A stretch of 64,000 bases of DNA from Lunatimonas lonarensis (GTDB lineage Bacteria > Bacteroidota > Bacteroidia > Cytophagales > Cyclobacteriaceae), in NCBI RefSeq assembly GCF_000390185.1, contig NZ_AQHR01000066.1, forward strand, positions 1 to 64,000, given 5' to 3'. A program made the translations under genes and the position numbers. Shown here in pieces: positions 45,252 through 54,209 of this stretch. The first letter of the stretch is position 1. Every line of letters begins with the position of its first letter. The notes beneath the pieces are model-generated. The model made no database searches and had not been told where the DNA came from. It worked only from the letters and a program-made list of their open reading frames with translations.

Positions 45252-45719
45252 ATGGCTAACTACAACTTGCAAATCAACGGAAAGAGTTATCAGGTTGACG
45301 TAGACGAGGACACCCCTCTTTTATGGGTGCTTCGAGACCACCTCGGCTTGGTAGGTACGAAGTATTCCTGCGGTATATCCCAGTGTGGTGCTTGCACCGT
45401 TCATATCAATGACAGTGCCGTGAAATCCTGTAATTATCCGGTATCAGCAGTAGGTTCTGAAAAAGTGGTCACGATAGAAGGCCTGTCGAAGGATGGTGAT
45501 CATCCGGTTCAACAAGCTTGGGGAGAGGTCGACGTAGCGCAATGTGGCTATTGCCAAGCAGGTCAGATCATGACTGCTGTGGCGTTTTTGAAGAAAAACC
45601 CAACGCCAACGGAATCCGAGTTAGTGGAAGCAATGAACGGTAACATCTGTCGTTGCGGCACCTACCACCGAATCAAAGAAGCTGTATTACTTGCCGCCTC
45701 CAAAACCAAGAAATCATGA
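45252..45719 (+). CDS. (2Fe-2S) subunit of a xanthine-oxidase-type hydroxylase (IorA-like)
   Basis: 155 residues holding two 2Fe-2S clusters. The first uses C40, C45 and C48 (CGISQCGAC) and a later Cys; the second uses QCGYCQAGQ and CRCGTY. It forms the small subunit for the molybdenum-cofactor subunit downstream. It is shorter than xanthine dehydrogenase, with no FAD domain. No signal peptide is present, so it probably rides with the Tat-exported large subunit. The stop overlaps the next start by ATGA. Confidence 0.93.
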   Translation: MANYNLQINGKSYQVDVDEDTPLLWVLRDHLGLVGTKYSCGISQCGACTVHINDSAVKSCNYPVSAVGSEKVVTIEGLSKDGDHPVQQAWGEVDVAQCGYCQAGQIMTAVAFLKKNPTPTESELVEAMNGNICRCGTYHRIKEAVLLAASKTKKS

Positions 45720-47878
45720 GTATACAACTGAAAACCAATAGAAGAGATTTCCTGAAAATAGCAGCTACCGCAGGTGGCGGCCTATTGCTAGGCTTCCATT
45801 TTTCCGGTTGTGATTCGCCAAAGATCAGTGTGGTTTCGGACGAAGAGCTACTGGCACAAGCGGTTAACTACAATGCCTTTTTATCCATCGCGCCGGATGG
45901 CCATGTTGTGATCTATTCTCCAAATCCGGAGCTTGGGCAGAATATCAAGACCTCCTTCCCTATGATCGTTGCCGAAGAGTTGGACGCTGACTGGGAAAAG
46001 GTAAGGGTAATGCAGGCCTTTTTGGACAACGAAAAATACGACCGACAGGTGACCGGAGGTTCGGGGGCGATGCCGCATTCTTGGGAACGCCTGCGTAAAG
46101 CCGGTGCCACAGCGAGACGAATGCTGATTGAGGCTGCTGCGAAGCGATTGAATGTAGATGCGGGTAGTTTATCCACCGACAAAGGTATGGTGATCCATGC
46201 GGGAAGTGGCAAAAAGCTTGGATACGGAGAACTTGCAAAAGAGGCGGCGTCCATTGAGGTTCCGGAGGACGTACCGTTGAAAAACATCAAGGATTTCAAA
46301 ATAATCGGAACTCCGGTCAAAAACGTGGACAATAAAGCGATGTTCACGGGCAAGCCCTTATATGGCCTGGATATCTATCGCGATGGAATGAAACATGCGA
46401 TGGTGCAGCGTCCCCCATTTGGGATGAAGCTAAAATCGTTTGATGCAGATGCTGCCAAAGGCGTCAACGGCATTACCGATGTGGTAACGTTTAACGATAA
46501 TGTGGCCGTGGTGGGCAACTCTACCTGGCCCTTGATGAAGGCACGAAAACTGTTGAATATTCAGTATGAGCCGATTGACGGTGAGCTGGAAAGTACTGAA
46601 ATGCATAACCGTATCTTTGATGACCTGTTGAATAATGGAAAAGCACAGGTAATGCGTAAAGACGGAGATGTGAATGCGGCGTTCCGTAATGCGGCCAAAA
46701 TTGTGAAGAGTGAATACCAGTGTCCCTTCCTTTCCCACTCGCCCATGGAGCCAATGAATTTCTTTGCCCATGTAAGGCCGGATGGGGTGGAGCTGGTCGG
46801 GCCTACCCAAACGCCGGATAGAGCGAAGGCAGCAGCTGCCGAAATAGCCGGGGTAGATCCGGACAAGGTTACCGTGGAAATGACCCGATTGGGAGGAGGC
46901 TTTGGCAGAAGGCTTCGTGCTGATTTTGTGGAAGAAGCTGTCCACGTTTCCAAATTGGTCAATGCGCCTGTAAAGTTGATTTGGACACGGGAGGATGACA
47001 ATACCGGAGGTGCGTATCGTCCTGCGGTAAAATACCGGTTTGAAGCCGCGCTTGACGCCAACAATACGTTTATTGGATACAAACTGAAAGGGGTAGGCCT
47101 GAATGCGGGCAATACCACCCGTGAAAATAATTTCCCATCCGGCTCCGTAGATCACTTACTTATCGAGTCGATTGATTACAAGTCCCATATTACTACCAAT
47201 GCCTGGAGGGCACCTATTACCAATTTCCTGGCATTTGCCGAGCAGTCATTTTTGGATGAGGTAGCGGAAGCAGCGGGTAAAGATCCCGTTCAGTTTAGGT
47301 TGGAGTTGCTTGATCGAGCCAAGAAGAATCCGGTCGGAAGCATACATTATGACGTAGACCGCATGCGTGGAGTAGTGGAAATGGCCGCCGAGAAATCAGG
47401 ATGGGGCAAAAAGCAGGGAGTGGCCCAGGGTTTTTCTGTTTACTTCTCCCACCGATCCTATGTGGCGCAGGTGGCCGAAGTTCGAATGAATCAAGGCAAC
47501 CCGGTTTTGGAGAAAATATACGCCGTGACCGATTGTGGTATCGTGGTAAATCCTACCGGTGCCGACCAGCAAGTAAGAGGCGGTATGGTGGATGGTATGG
47601 GGCACGCCATGTACACAAACATGACCATCAAGAACGGCCTTGCCGAGCAGAAGAATTTCGATAGCTATCGATTGATTCGAATGAAGGAAATTCCTGAAAT
47701 AGAAACCCACTTTGTGGATAACGGAATCGATCCTACCGGATTGGGAGAACCCGCACTGCCGCCAACAGGTGGAGCGATTTCCAATGCCATTTATTGGGCG
47801 ACCGGTAAGAGGTTGAGAAACCAGCCATTTATAGAACAGGAGGAACTGAAAGAGTTTAATCTGGGTCAGCGATCGTAG
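45716..47878 (+). CDS. Molybdopterin-binding subunit of an aldehyde/isoquinoline-type oxidoreductase (IorB-like)
   Basis: 720 residues. A Tat signal (NR9-R10-DFLKIAATAGGG) should carry the folded pair to the periplasm. The molybdenum-cofactor part shows TRLGGGFGRRLRADF and, near the C-terminus, GLGEPALPP, the segment that holds the catalytic Glu. It hydroxylates an aldehyde or N-heterocycle; the sequence gives no substrate. No FAD subunit and no cytochrome subunit are beside it, so the electron acceptor is open. A good terminator follows at 47901-47939. Confidence 0.93.
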   Translation: MSIQLKTNRRDFLKIAATAGGGLLLGFHFSGCDSPKISVVSDEELLAQAVNYNAFLSIAPDGHVVIYSPNPELGQNIKTSFPMIVAEELDADWEKVRVMQAFLDNEKYDRQVTGGSGAMPHSWERLRKAGATARRMLIEAAAKRLNVDAGSLSTDKGMVIHAGSGKKLGYGELAKEAASIEVPEDVPLKNIKDFKIIGTPVKNVDNKAMFTGKPLYGLDIYRDGMKHAMVQRPPFGMKLKSFDADAAKGVNGITDVVTFNDNVAVVGNSTWPLMKARKLLNIQYEPIDGELESTEMHNRIFDDLLNNGKAQVMRKDGDVNAAFRNAAKIVKSEYQCPFLSHSPMEPMNFFAHVRPDGVELVGPTQTPDRAKAAAAEIAGVDPDKVTVEMTRLGGGFGRRLRADFVEEAVHVSKLVNAPVKLIWTREDDNTGGAYRPAVKYRFEAALDANNTFIGYKLKGVGLNAGNTTRENNFPSGSVDHLLIESIDYKSHITTNAWRAPITNFLAFAEQSFLDEVAEAAGKDPVQFRLELLDRAKKNPVGSIHYDVDRMRGVVEMAAEKSGWGKKQGVAQGFSVYFSHRSYVAQVAEVRMNQGNPVLEKIYAVTDCGIVVNPTGADQQVRGGMVDGMGHAMYTNMTIKNGLAEQKNFDSYRLIRMKEIPEIETHFVDNGIDPTGLGEPALPPTGGAISNAIYWATGKRLRNQPFIEQEELKEFNLGQRS

Positions 47879-47900
47879 CCCTGTCTATTTTGAATGGTTA

Positions 47901-47939
47901 AAAAATGCCGTCTCCGTTACTGAGATGGCATTTTTTTTC
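47901..47939 (+). terminator. Terminator of the hydroxylase operon
   Basis: Stem AAAAATGCCGTCTC / GAGATGGCATTTTT with a 7-nt loop (one G-U pair), followed by a T-run. It begins 22 bp after the stop. Confidence 0.9.
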
Positions 47940-48022
47940 TATTTTAGCCTCAATGGGATGGCTAGTAGTACCCAAGATACCTAGGGAAAATCATTCCAAA
48001 TAATTAAAATAGATTGAAAAAC

Positions 48023-49384
48023 ATGAAGAAGTTAATTGCCTATTTCCTTTTGTCCAGCTATGCATTGTTCGCTTGTCAGTCTTCTGAAAAAAGCGGGGTA
48101 GACTCCAACGATGAATTAGCGGTTGAGTCGATGTCGCGGGTTTCGATCGCGGAGATTGAAGAAGGAATAAAGCAGTTTATTGCGGATCAAAAGGAGGAGC
48201 ATGGTGGCTTTTTTCATGTAAAGGACGAAAACCATGACCTTAAAATGAAATTGGTTCGTGTTCACACTGAATACCTTTCCAATCTGGGGCCGGATTCGCA
48301 TTTCGCTTGCGTAGATCTAGTGGACGAACACGGAGATGTGTATGACGTGGATTTTTTTATGGAGGGAAAACCAGGTGACATGAAAGTGAGGAGCAATTCG
48401 GTTCATAAGCTGAATGGAAGGCCTTTTTATTCCTGGAAGCAAAATAGCCAAGATAAAACCTGGTACAAGGTTCCCTTAAAAGACGCTGGCAATAATTTGC
48501 TCGGCGTTATTGAAGGACAGGATTCGTTTGTTTTTCACTATACGGCGACCATTCCGAAGCTTAGCGGTACGGCGTTTATGTGGGTTCCCTTGGCTGAATC
48601 CGACGAATACCAAGATATAAAGGTTGAATCGATCCAAATTCCAGGAAAGCACGAGAGAATTACGGATCCGATTTTCGATAACAGGCTTCTTTTTTTGGAG
48701 TTGGGCCCGGAGGACAGCGAAAAGCAGTTGGAGATCAGCTATTCGGTCACAAGACGGGAAAAAGGCCCCTATCCGGCTCCTTTTCCTGATTCGGCTATTC
48801 ATCTGGCGTCAAATATACTCATGCCTACGGGGGGTCGTTTTGAGGAAATTGCCCGCCAGGCACTCGGTGATAAGATCCATGACTCGCCGCTAGTGCAGGC
48901 AAGGGCCCTGTATGATTACATCATTGACAATATGCGCTATATGAAGTTTGGCAATTTTGGAAAGGGGGACTCAAACTATGCCTGTGACAGCAAGACGGGC
49001 AATTGCACGGAGTTTCATAGCTATTTCATCTCCCTGGCCAGATCGGTCGGGATTCCGGCAAAGTTTTCAATCGGCGCGTCTATTCCCTCCGATAGAAATG
49101 AGGGCGGAATCGATGGATATCACTGCTGGGCTGAATTCTATGCGGATGGCAAATGGTGGCCGGTTGATATATCAGAGGCAAACAAGTATACGGCGTTGGC
49201 TACGTACTATTTCGGCAGGCATCCGGCAAACAGGGTGGAGCTCAGCAGAGGCAGAGACCTGCAGGTTAGTCCAGGACCCTCATCAGGCCCTATCAATTTT
49301 ATTGCCTACCCCTATTTGGAAATAGATGGTAAAGAAGTGAAACTCGCAACGCGTTTTTCCTTTACCAGAAGGTCAAACGGGTGA
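48023..49384 (+). CDS. Transglutaminase-like domain lipoprotein
   Basis: 453 residues. A lipoprotein signal (FLLSSYALFAC) precedes a beta-rich N-terminal part and a transglutaminase-like domain at about 290-400. The Cys-His-Asp triad can be placed: NCTEFH (Cys), DGYHCWAEFY (His) and WPVDISEA (Asp). The bacterial members are usually peptidases or of unknown function. ATG 48023 is chosen over a TTG at 48014. It faces the small lipoprotein at 49468. Confidence 0.88.
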   Translation: MKKLIAYFLLSSYALFACQSSEKSGVDSNDELAVESMSRVSIAEIEEGIKQFIADQKEEHGGFFHVKDENHDLKMKLVRVHTEYLSNLGPDSHFACVDLVDEHGDVYDVDFFMEGKPGDMKVRSNSVHKLNGRPFYSWKQNSQDKTWYKVPLKDAGNNLLGVIEGQDSFVFHYTATIPKLSGTAFMWVPLAESDEYQDIKVESIQIPGKHERITDPIFDNRLLFLELGPEDSEKQLEISYSVTRREKGPYPAPFPDSAIHLASNILMPTGGRFEEIARQALGDKIHDSPLVQARALYDYIIDNMRYMKFGNFGKGDSNYACDSKTGNCTEFHSYFISLARSVGIPAKFSIGASIPSDRNEGGIDGYHCWAEFYADGKWWPVDISEANKYTALATYYFGRHPANRVELSRGRDLQVSPGPSSGPINFIAYPYLEIDGKEVKLATRFSFTRRSNG

Positions 49385-49467
49385 TACCAGATTCGCGTAT
49401 TTCTAAACGACTGCTGAACCACCCGTTTGTCACTCTGGATTTTACTTCGAAAATGGCAATCAATGCC

Positions 49468-49656
49468 CTAGTTTGATGGGTGTTCAGAGGGATGCTCCTT
49501 ACTTTCTCCTTCATTGGGGTGTTCGCTGCCCTCGGAAGGATGTTCGGTTTTTTCGCTCTCGGAATCAGTCTTTTTTCCACCACATCCTGTGATCCCCGTT
49601 CCTAGCAATAAGCCCACTACGGCCATTGAGAGGAAGATGGTTTTAATGCGTTTCAT
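49468..49656 (-). CDS. Small lipoprotein with EHPS/EHPN repeats
   Basis: 62 residues with a signal and lipobox (TGITGC, Cys25) and a mature part of about 37 residues made almost only of Ser, Glu, His, Pro and Lys, with EHPS or EHPN four times. Low complexity makes annotation uncertain, but the signal and start argue for a real gene. The His and Glu content could bind metals; this is speculation. Confidence 0.6.
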   Translation of the reverse strand: MKRIKTIFLSMAVVGLLLGTGITGCGGKKTDSESEKTEHPSEGSEHPNEGESKEHPSEHPSN

Positions 49657-49735
49657 AGATCAATAAGGTTAGTCAGCAGGTAAGTTAACTGTTTTTTTTG
49701 ATTTTTAGTTATTTGGTGCGTACTTGCTTGGTAAT

Positions 49736-52570
49736 ATGCATCAACTATTCAATTCAAAGATGGACGTATCAGGTGGTCTATTGGGCAAGGGTTTTGGAAA
49801 ATGGCCTGGAAACAGATGGCTTTTCTTTCTAATGTGTCTACCGGTTTTATCATTGTTGATTTTTGCCTGTGGGCAGGAAAAGCCTTTGATTGTTGAGGTA
49901 GATTTTGATCAGGTAGAGTTTGCGGATTTTGTTGAGCCGGATTTTCCGTATATCACCACGTCCATTGATGCAAGGGATTTGGGTAAGCGCTTTCCAACTG
50001 ACAATATTTCTGCTCGGGCCTTGGCAGTCAAAGTAGGGGAAACAGCTTACATGGCGTTTGATCCGGATATGTTGAGATGGACGGTAGGATGGACCGGGGA
50101 TTTTCTACCCATGGTGACCATGGCCCAAATTTCGTACAATAGTTTTTATGATAAGAACAACAAAATCCCGACGATAGGGGGATATCCCCACTTTGCCACC
50201 GGCCAATATCCCGGTTGGGTAAAGGGTGATGAGCCGATGTTTTTGGATCCCCGGCCTGCAAATCCCTATCCTGGTGCACCATCTTGGGGGGCATTGGATG
50301 CCAAAGATGCCCGCTGGGAAGGGCACTACCTGCAGCAGGATGGTATAGTGCTTTCTTACACTGTAGGAGAAACCTCCATTTTAGAGCGTCCGGGTTCATT
50401 TCAGCAGGATGGTGTCATGGTTTTTACCCGCTCATTTGAAATCAACCCACACCAAGAGGCCATGCACGTAGCCGTGGCGGAGGTAAAAGATGGTATTAGG
50501 GCGGAACTGAAGGGTCATACCGCCAGGCTTTATCATGGGGACTCTACTGAGTTGGTTACCGCTGTCTCCTTGGTCGGAGATCTTACCGGTGTGAAGGTTC
50601 AGGTAAAGGACAACCGATACCTTTACGTGACGTTTCCGGGATCTTCCGACAAAACGAGGAAGCTTGGATTGGGGATCTACACGGTAGAATCCTCCGACGT
50701 TGCAATAGATGATTTTTTAAGTGGTTTTGATTGGTCTGTTCCGGAGGTTGAAAAGGGTTTCGCTCCACGATGGAAAGAGCGTGTGCTTACCCAAGGCCAA
50801 TTAGCCCCTGATACCGCGGCATTCGTTACAGACCGGTTGACACTCCCTGTTCCCAATCCCTGGAACCGAAACGTGCGGGTGGTGGACTTGGATTTTTTTG
50901 AAAAGGATAAGGCGGCATTGGTTACGTTTGAAGGCGACGTATGGGTGTTGGAGGGGATCAGCAAAAACCTGAACCGCTTGTCATGGCGTCGGTTTGCATC
51001 CGGCCTGTACGAGCCCCAATCTATCTCCGTAGTCGATGGCCAGGTGTATGTGTATGGAAAAGAAGGGATTGTAAGGCTGCACGATCTCAACGAGGACGGG
51101 GAGGCTGATTTTTACGAGAATTTCTCCAATATCATGGCGCAGTCGATCGAAACCAGAGAGTGGGCTAGTGATATGGTAAAAGATCCGGCTGGTGGCTTTT
51201 ACATCGCCAAGTTCGGTGCCCTGGACATGGGACCTGAAACCTCCTCCCCGAAAGCAATTATGGGTTTTCGTGCAGGTTCACAGCATGGGGGGGCGGTATT
51301 TAAGGTTTCCGCAGACGGAAGGGAAATGGAAATGGTAGCCTCCGGTTTCCGAGGGCCTTATTTGGGCATTGATCCTAAAACGGGTAGGTTGAGTGGCTCC
51401 GACCAACAAGGGCATCATATGCCTTCCACACCTATCATGCTGATCGAGCCAGGGGATTACTACGGCGTAGCTGCCACCGCCCATCGTACGGATCTGCCCG
51501 AAATCACCCCGCCGCTAACGTGGATTCCCCATGCCGAGGACCGATCCGGTGTCAGCCAACTATGGGTTCACAGCGATAGAATGGGACCTTTGAATGGAAA
51601 AATGATCCACTTTTCATACGGTAGACCAGGTCTGTTTCAGGTATTGGTAGACGAGGCGGAAGGTGTTCGTCAAGGGGCGGTATCCGTTATCAAAGGAGAT
51701 TACCCGGCTCCGACCATGAAAGCGGAAATCAACCCCGGTGATGGATGGGTGTATCTTGGCGGATTTGCACTTTGGGGACACAAATCAGAGGTATTGACTG
51801 CTTTGTTGAGGCTTCGATATACCGGATTGGAAAGTACACTGCCAGAAAAGTTTCAGGCTCGGGATGGCGGTGTGATGATTCGGTTTGGCATGGAGTTGGA
51901 CGAAGCGTCCGCTAAAAATATCGCCAATTATTCCGTAAAACGTTGGAACTATCAACGTAGCGGCAAGTACGGGTCTGGGCACTTCAAACTGAATGGCGAG
52001 GATGGTGAAGAGCAACTGCCCGTCGTGGCGGTCGAAATTTCAACTGACAAGCGTGCGGTGTTTTTGGCTATTCCGAGGATGGCCAACGTAATGCAGATGG
52101 AGGTTGATTACCGAGTTAAGGGTAAAGGGGGGACTGAGTTGGATGATAGCATCTGGTTTACGGTAAATGAACTCGCCATGCCCAACCTGCTGGCTGAGGG
52201 ATTCAATGAGGTGGATTTCAACCAGATTTTTCAGGGAGGGGATTTTGCGCTTGCTACTATACGGGAGGAGGCCAAGCCCACCTTGGAACATGGAAAACAG
52301 CTGTATGCCAAAATGAACTGCATCGCCTGTCACTCTATAGATGGGAACAACGAGGGTCGAATCGGCCCTGGGATGAAAGGGATATTTGGAAAGGAAAGGC
52401 CCATAAAAAATGGAGAAGCTGTCTTGGCAAATGAGGATTACCTCGCCGAGTCTATTTTGGAGCCTAGTAAGAAGATCGTGGAAGGATACGATGAGGGAAT
52501 GCCGTCTTTTTTGGGTATTCTATCTGAGAATGATATAGCGTCTTTGATTTTATTCATCAAGTCCCTCTAG
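49736..52570 (+). CDS. DUF6797 protein with C-terminal cytochrome c
   Basis: 944 residues. After a signal peptide (LMCLPVLSLLIFACG, a lipobox-like Cys) comes a DUF6797 domain (about 45-340), a long propeller-like part and a C-terminal cytochrome c with C862-I-A-C-H866 (MNCIACHS). The protein resembles the PVC-type heme proteins of planctomycetes and Bacteroidota. ATG 49736 is preferred to a TTG at 49724. It could oxidise a sugar in the periplasm and pass electrons on; unproven. It lies 140 bp before the Tat-exported Gfo/Idh/MocA gene. Confidence 0.85.
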   Translation: MHQLFNSKMDVSGGLLGKGFGKWPGNRWLFFLMCLPVLSLLIFACGQEKPLIVEVDFDQVEFADFVEPDFPYITTSIDARDLGKRFPTDNISARALAVKVGETAYMAFDPDMLRWTVGWTGDFLPMVTMAQISYNSFYDKNNKIPTIGGYPHFATGQYPGWVKGDEPMFLDPRPANPYPGAPSWGALDAKDARWEGHYLQQDGIVLSYTVGETSILERPGSFQQDGVMVFTRSFEINPHQEAMHVAVAEVKDGIRAELKGHTARLYHGDSTELVTAVSLVGDLTGVKVQVKDNRYLYVTFPGSSDKTRKLGLGIYTVESSDVAIDDFLSGFDWSVPEVEKGFAPRWKERVLTQGQLAPDTAAFVTDRLTLPVPNPWNRNVRVVDLDFFEKDKAALVTFEGDVWVLEGISKNLNRLSWRRFASGLYEPQSISVVDGQVYVYGKEGIVRLHDLNEDGEADFYENFSNIMAQSIETREWASDMVKDPAGGFYIAKFGALDMGPETSSPKAIMGFRAGSQHGGAVFKVSADGREMEMVASGFRGPYLGIDPKTGRLSGSDQQGHHMPSTPIMLIEPGDYYGVAATAHRTDLPEITPPLTWIPHAEDRSGVSQLWVHSDRMGPLNGKMIHFSYGRPGLFQVLVDEAEGVRQGAVSVIKGDYPAPTMKAEINPGDGWVYLGGFALWGHKSEVLTALLRLRYTGLESTLPEKFQARDGGVMIRFGMELDEASAKNIANYSVKRWNYQRSGKYGSGHFKLNGEDGEEQLPVVAVEISTDKRAVFLAIPRMANVMQMEVDYRVKGKGGTELDDSIWFTVNELAMPNLLAEGFNEVDFNQIFQGGDFALATIREEAKPTLEHGKQLYAKMNCIACHSIDGNNEGRIGPGMKGIFGKERPIKNGEAVLANEDYLAESILEPSKKIVEGYDEGMPSFLGILSENDIASLILFIKSL

Positions 52571-52587
52571 GGGGATGACGCTTACAG

Positions 52588-52630
52588 AACAGGGTTTTAC
52601 CGTTTAAGGAATCCCTGTTCTTTTTTTTCT
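52588..52630 (+). terminator. Terminator after the DUF6797 gene
   Basis: Stem GAACAGGG / CCCTGTTC with a loop of about 17 nt and a run of T at the end (TTTTTTTT). Its 3' end is followed by a second T-run. Confidence 0.75.
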
Positions 52631-52709
52631 CTTTTTTTAGGTCTGTGATCGATATTGTTTTTATATTTCACCTGACAATAATCCAAGTAACCTCTTATCA
52701 TTTTTCAGT

Positions 52710-54086
52710 ATGAAAGATCAATCAACGGTAGCTTCACGCCGCCGGTTTATGCAGAAAGCCGCAGTAGCGGCGATAACCCCTCCCTTATTGATGGCCTTGC
52801 CGGCTAATTCATCAGCTCCCAATCGCAAACTTAGGCACGTAGCCGTTGGTGTGGGCGGTATGGGCTGGCATGATTTGAACCGATTTATGGCCCATGAAGG
52901 GGTGGAAGTGGTGGCGATTTGCGATGTAGATGCCAATCACCTCAAGCGAGCGGCCGATGCGCTTCCGAATGCCGCAACCTATTCGGATTGGCGTGAGCTT
53001 TTAAAGAAAGAAGCGGGTAATTTTGACTCCATAAACGTGAGTGTACCCGACCACAACCATTTTGCGATTGCATTTGAATCCATTCGGATGGGCAAGCATG
53101 TTTATTGCCAGAAGCCTATGTGCCACGATGTGGCCGAAGTAAGGGCATTAACCCAAGCCGCTGCGAAAAAGGGCATTGTGAGTCAGTTGGGTACGCAGCA
53201 TGCGTCCGGCCTAGGAGACCGCACCGCCGTACAGTGGATCAAGGAAGGGCATATCGGCAAAATAAAGCATGTGTATTTATGTTCGAACAGGCCAGGAGCC
53301 ACGGAAGCATATAGGTTTAAGGGGCCCAGACCGGCACAGGGTGAGGCACCTCCGACACATTTGAATTGGGATCTTTGGGTTGGAACGGCCCCCATGCGGG
53401 AGTATGCACCTGCCATTTACCATCCTGCGAAATGGCGGGCTTGGCAGGATTTTGGCACAGGCTGGTCAGGAGATATTGGCTGCCATATTTTCGATGCGGT
53501 TTGGAAAGGAATGGGGTTAGAGGATCCGTTGTCGGTCATAGCGCGGGTGCAGGATTCTTGGAAGGCATCCCCGGAGCGAATGTTAGATACATGGCCCCAA
53601 TCGAATCATATTAAATGGACATTTCCGGGAAACGCCATGACAGCGGAAAAGGAATTGCCCGTAGAATGGTTTGACGGAGAGTTCTACCCACCGGAGGATG
53701 TACGCGCCTTGTTTTCCTTGGAAGATTATCCCGCAGAGTCGGCCATGTTGATCGGCACAGAAGGGGCATTGTTGATACCCCATACCAAAATGCCAGTGTT
53801 GCTACCTGAGGCCAAGTTCGCCTCGGTTACTGCTCCAGTTCTGGAGGAACGGGATCATTACCATCATTTTGTGGATGCGTGCTTGGGTAAGACAAAAACC
53901 GAAAGCCATTTTGCGCAGTCAGGGCCTATGACCGAGGCGATCATCCTTGGTACGGTAGCATTACGCGAACCCGGTACCTTGCTCAAGTGGGATGCCAAAA
54001 AAATGAAAATCACAAACCTGCCCGGTGCGGAAAAGCACCTGTCCCGCAGCTATCGAAAAGGCTGGGAGGTGAAAGGTTTTCGTTGA
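52710..54086 (+). CDS. Gfo/Idh/MocA family oxidoreductase, Tat-exported (1)
   Basis: 458 residues. The Tat signal (SRRRFMQKAAVAA) leads to a Rossmann fold (AVGVGGMGWHD, ICDVDANH) and the GFO C-terminal fold. The conserved active-site pattern appears as HVYCQKPMCHD, where Lys of QKP is normally EKP; the E to Q change is notable. It should oxidise or isomerise a sugar using a tightly bound nicotinamide cofactor in the periplasm. It lies 140 bp after the DUF6797 cytochrome gene. Confidence 0.9.
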   Translation: MKDQSTVASRRRFMQKAAVAAITPPLLMALPANSSAPNRKLRHVAVGVGGMGWHDLNRFMAHEGVEVVAICDVDANHLKRAADALPNAATYSDWRELLKKEAGNFDSINVSVPDHNHFAIAFESIRMGKHVYCQKPMCHDVAEVRALTQAAAKKGIVSQLGTQHASGLGDRTAVQWIKEGHIGKIKHVYLCSNRPGATEAYRFKGPRPAQGEAPPTHLNWDLWVGTAPMREYAPAIYHPAKWRAWQDFGTGWSGDIGCHIFDAVWKGMGLEDPLSVIARVQDSWKASPERMLDTWPQSNHIKWTFPGNAMTAEKELPVEWFDGEFYPPEDVRALFSLEDYPAESAMLIGTEGALLIPHTKMPVLLPEAKFASVTAPVLEERDHYHHFVDACLGKTKTESHFAQSGPMTEAIILGTVALREPGTLLKWDAKKMKITNLPGAEKHLSRSYRKGWEVKGFR

Positions 54087-54116
54087 TTTTTATCCTAACG
54101 GTGTAGATAATTTATG

Positions 54117-54148
54117 AAGGATGGCCATTTGCCATCCTTTATTATTTT
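54117..54148 (+). terminator. Terminator after the first Gfo/Idh/MocA gene
   Basis: Perfect 9-bp stem AAGGATGGC / GCCATCCTT (54117-54125 with 54131-54139), 5-nt loop, then TTATTATTTT. It stands 62 bp before the histidine-kinase start. Confidence 0.85.
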
Positions 54149-54209
54149 CCGGGAATCATGTGATTTTTTGAATTTTGTCTTATTTTTAACGATTGATTTT
54201 TGGAAGTAG

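Noticed and set aside
46430-47155. 241-codon open frame antisense to the molybdenum subunit
   Set aside because: The sense frame has clear catalytic motifs; the antisense product is rich in rare residue runs and shows no domain.
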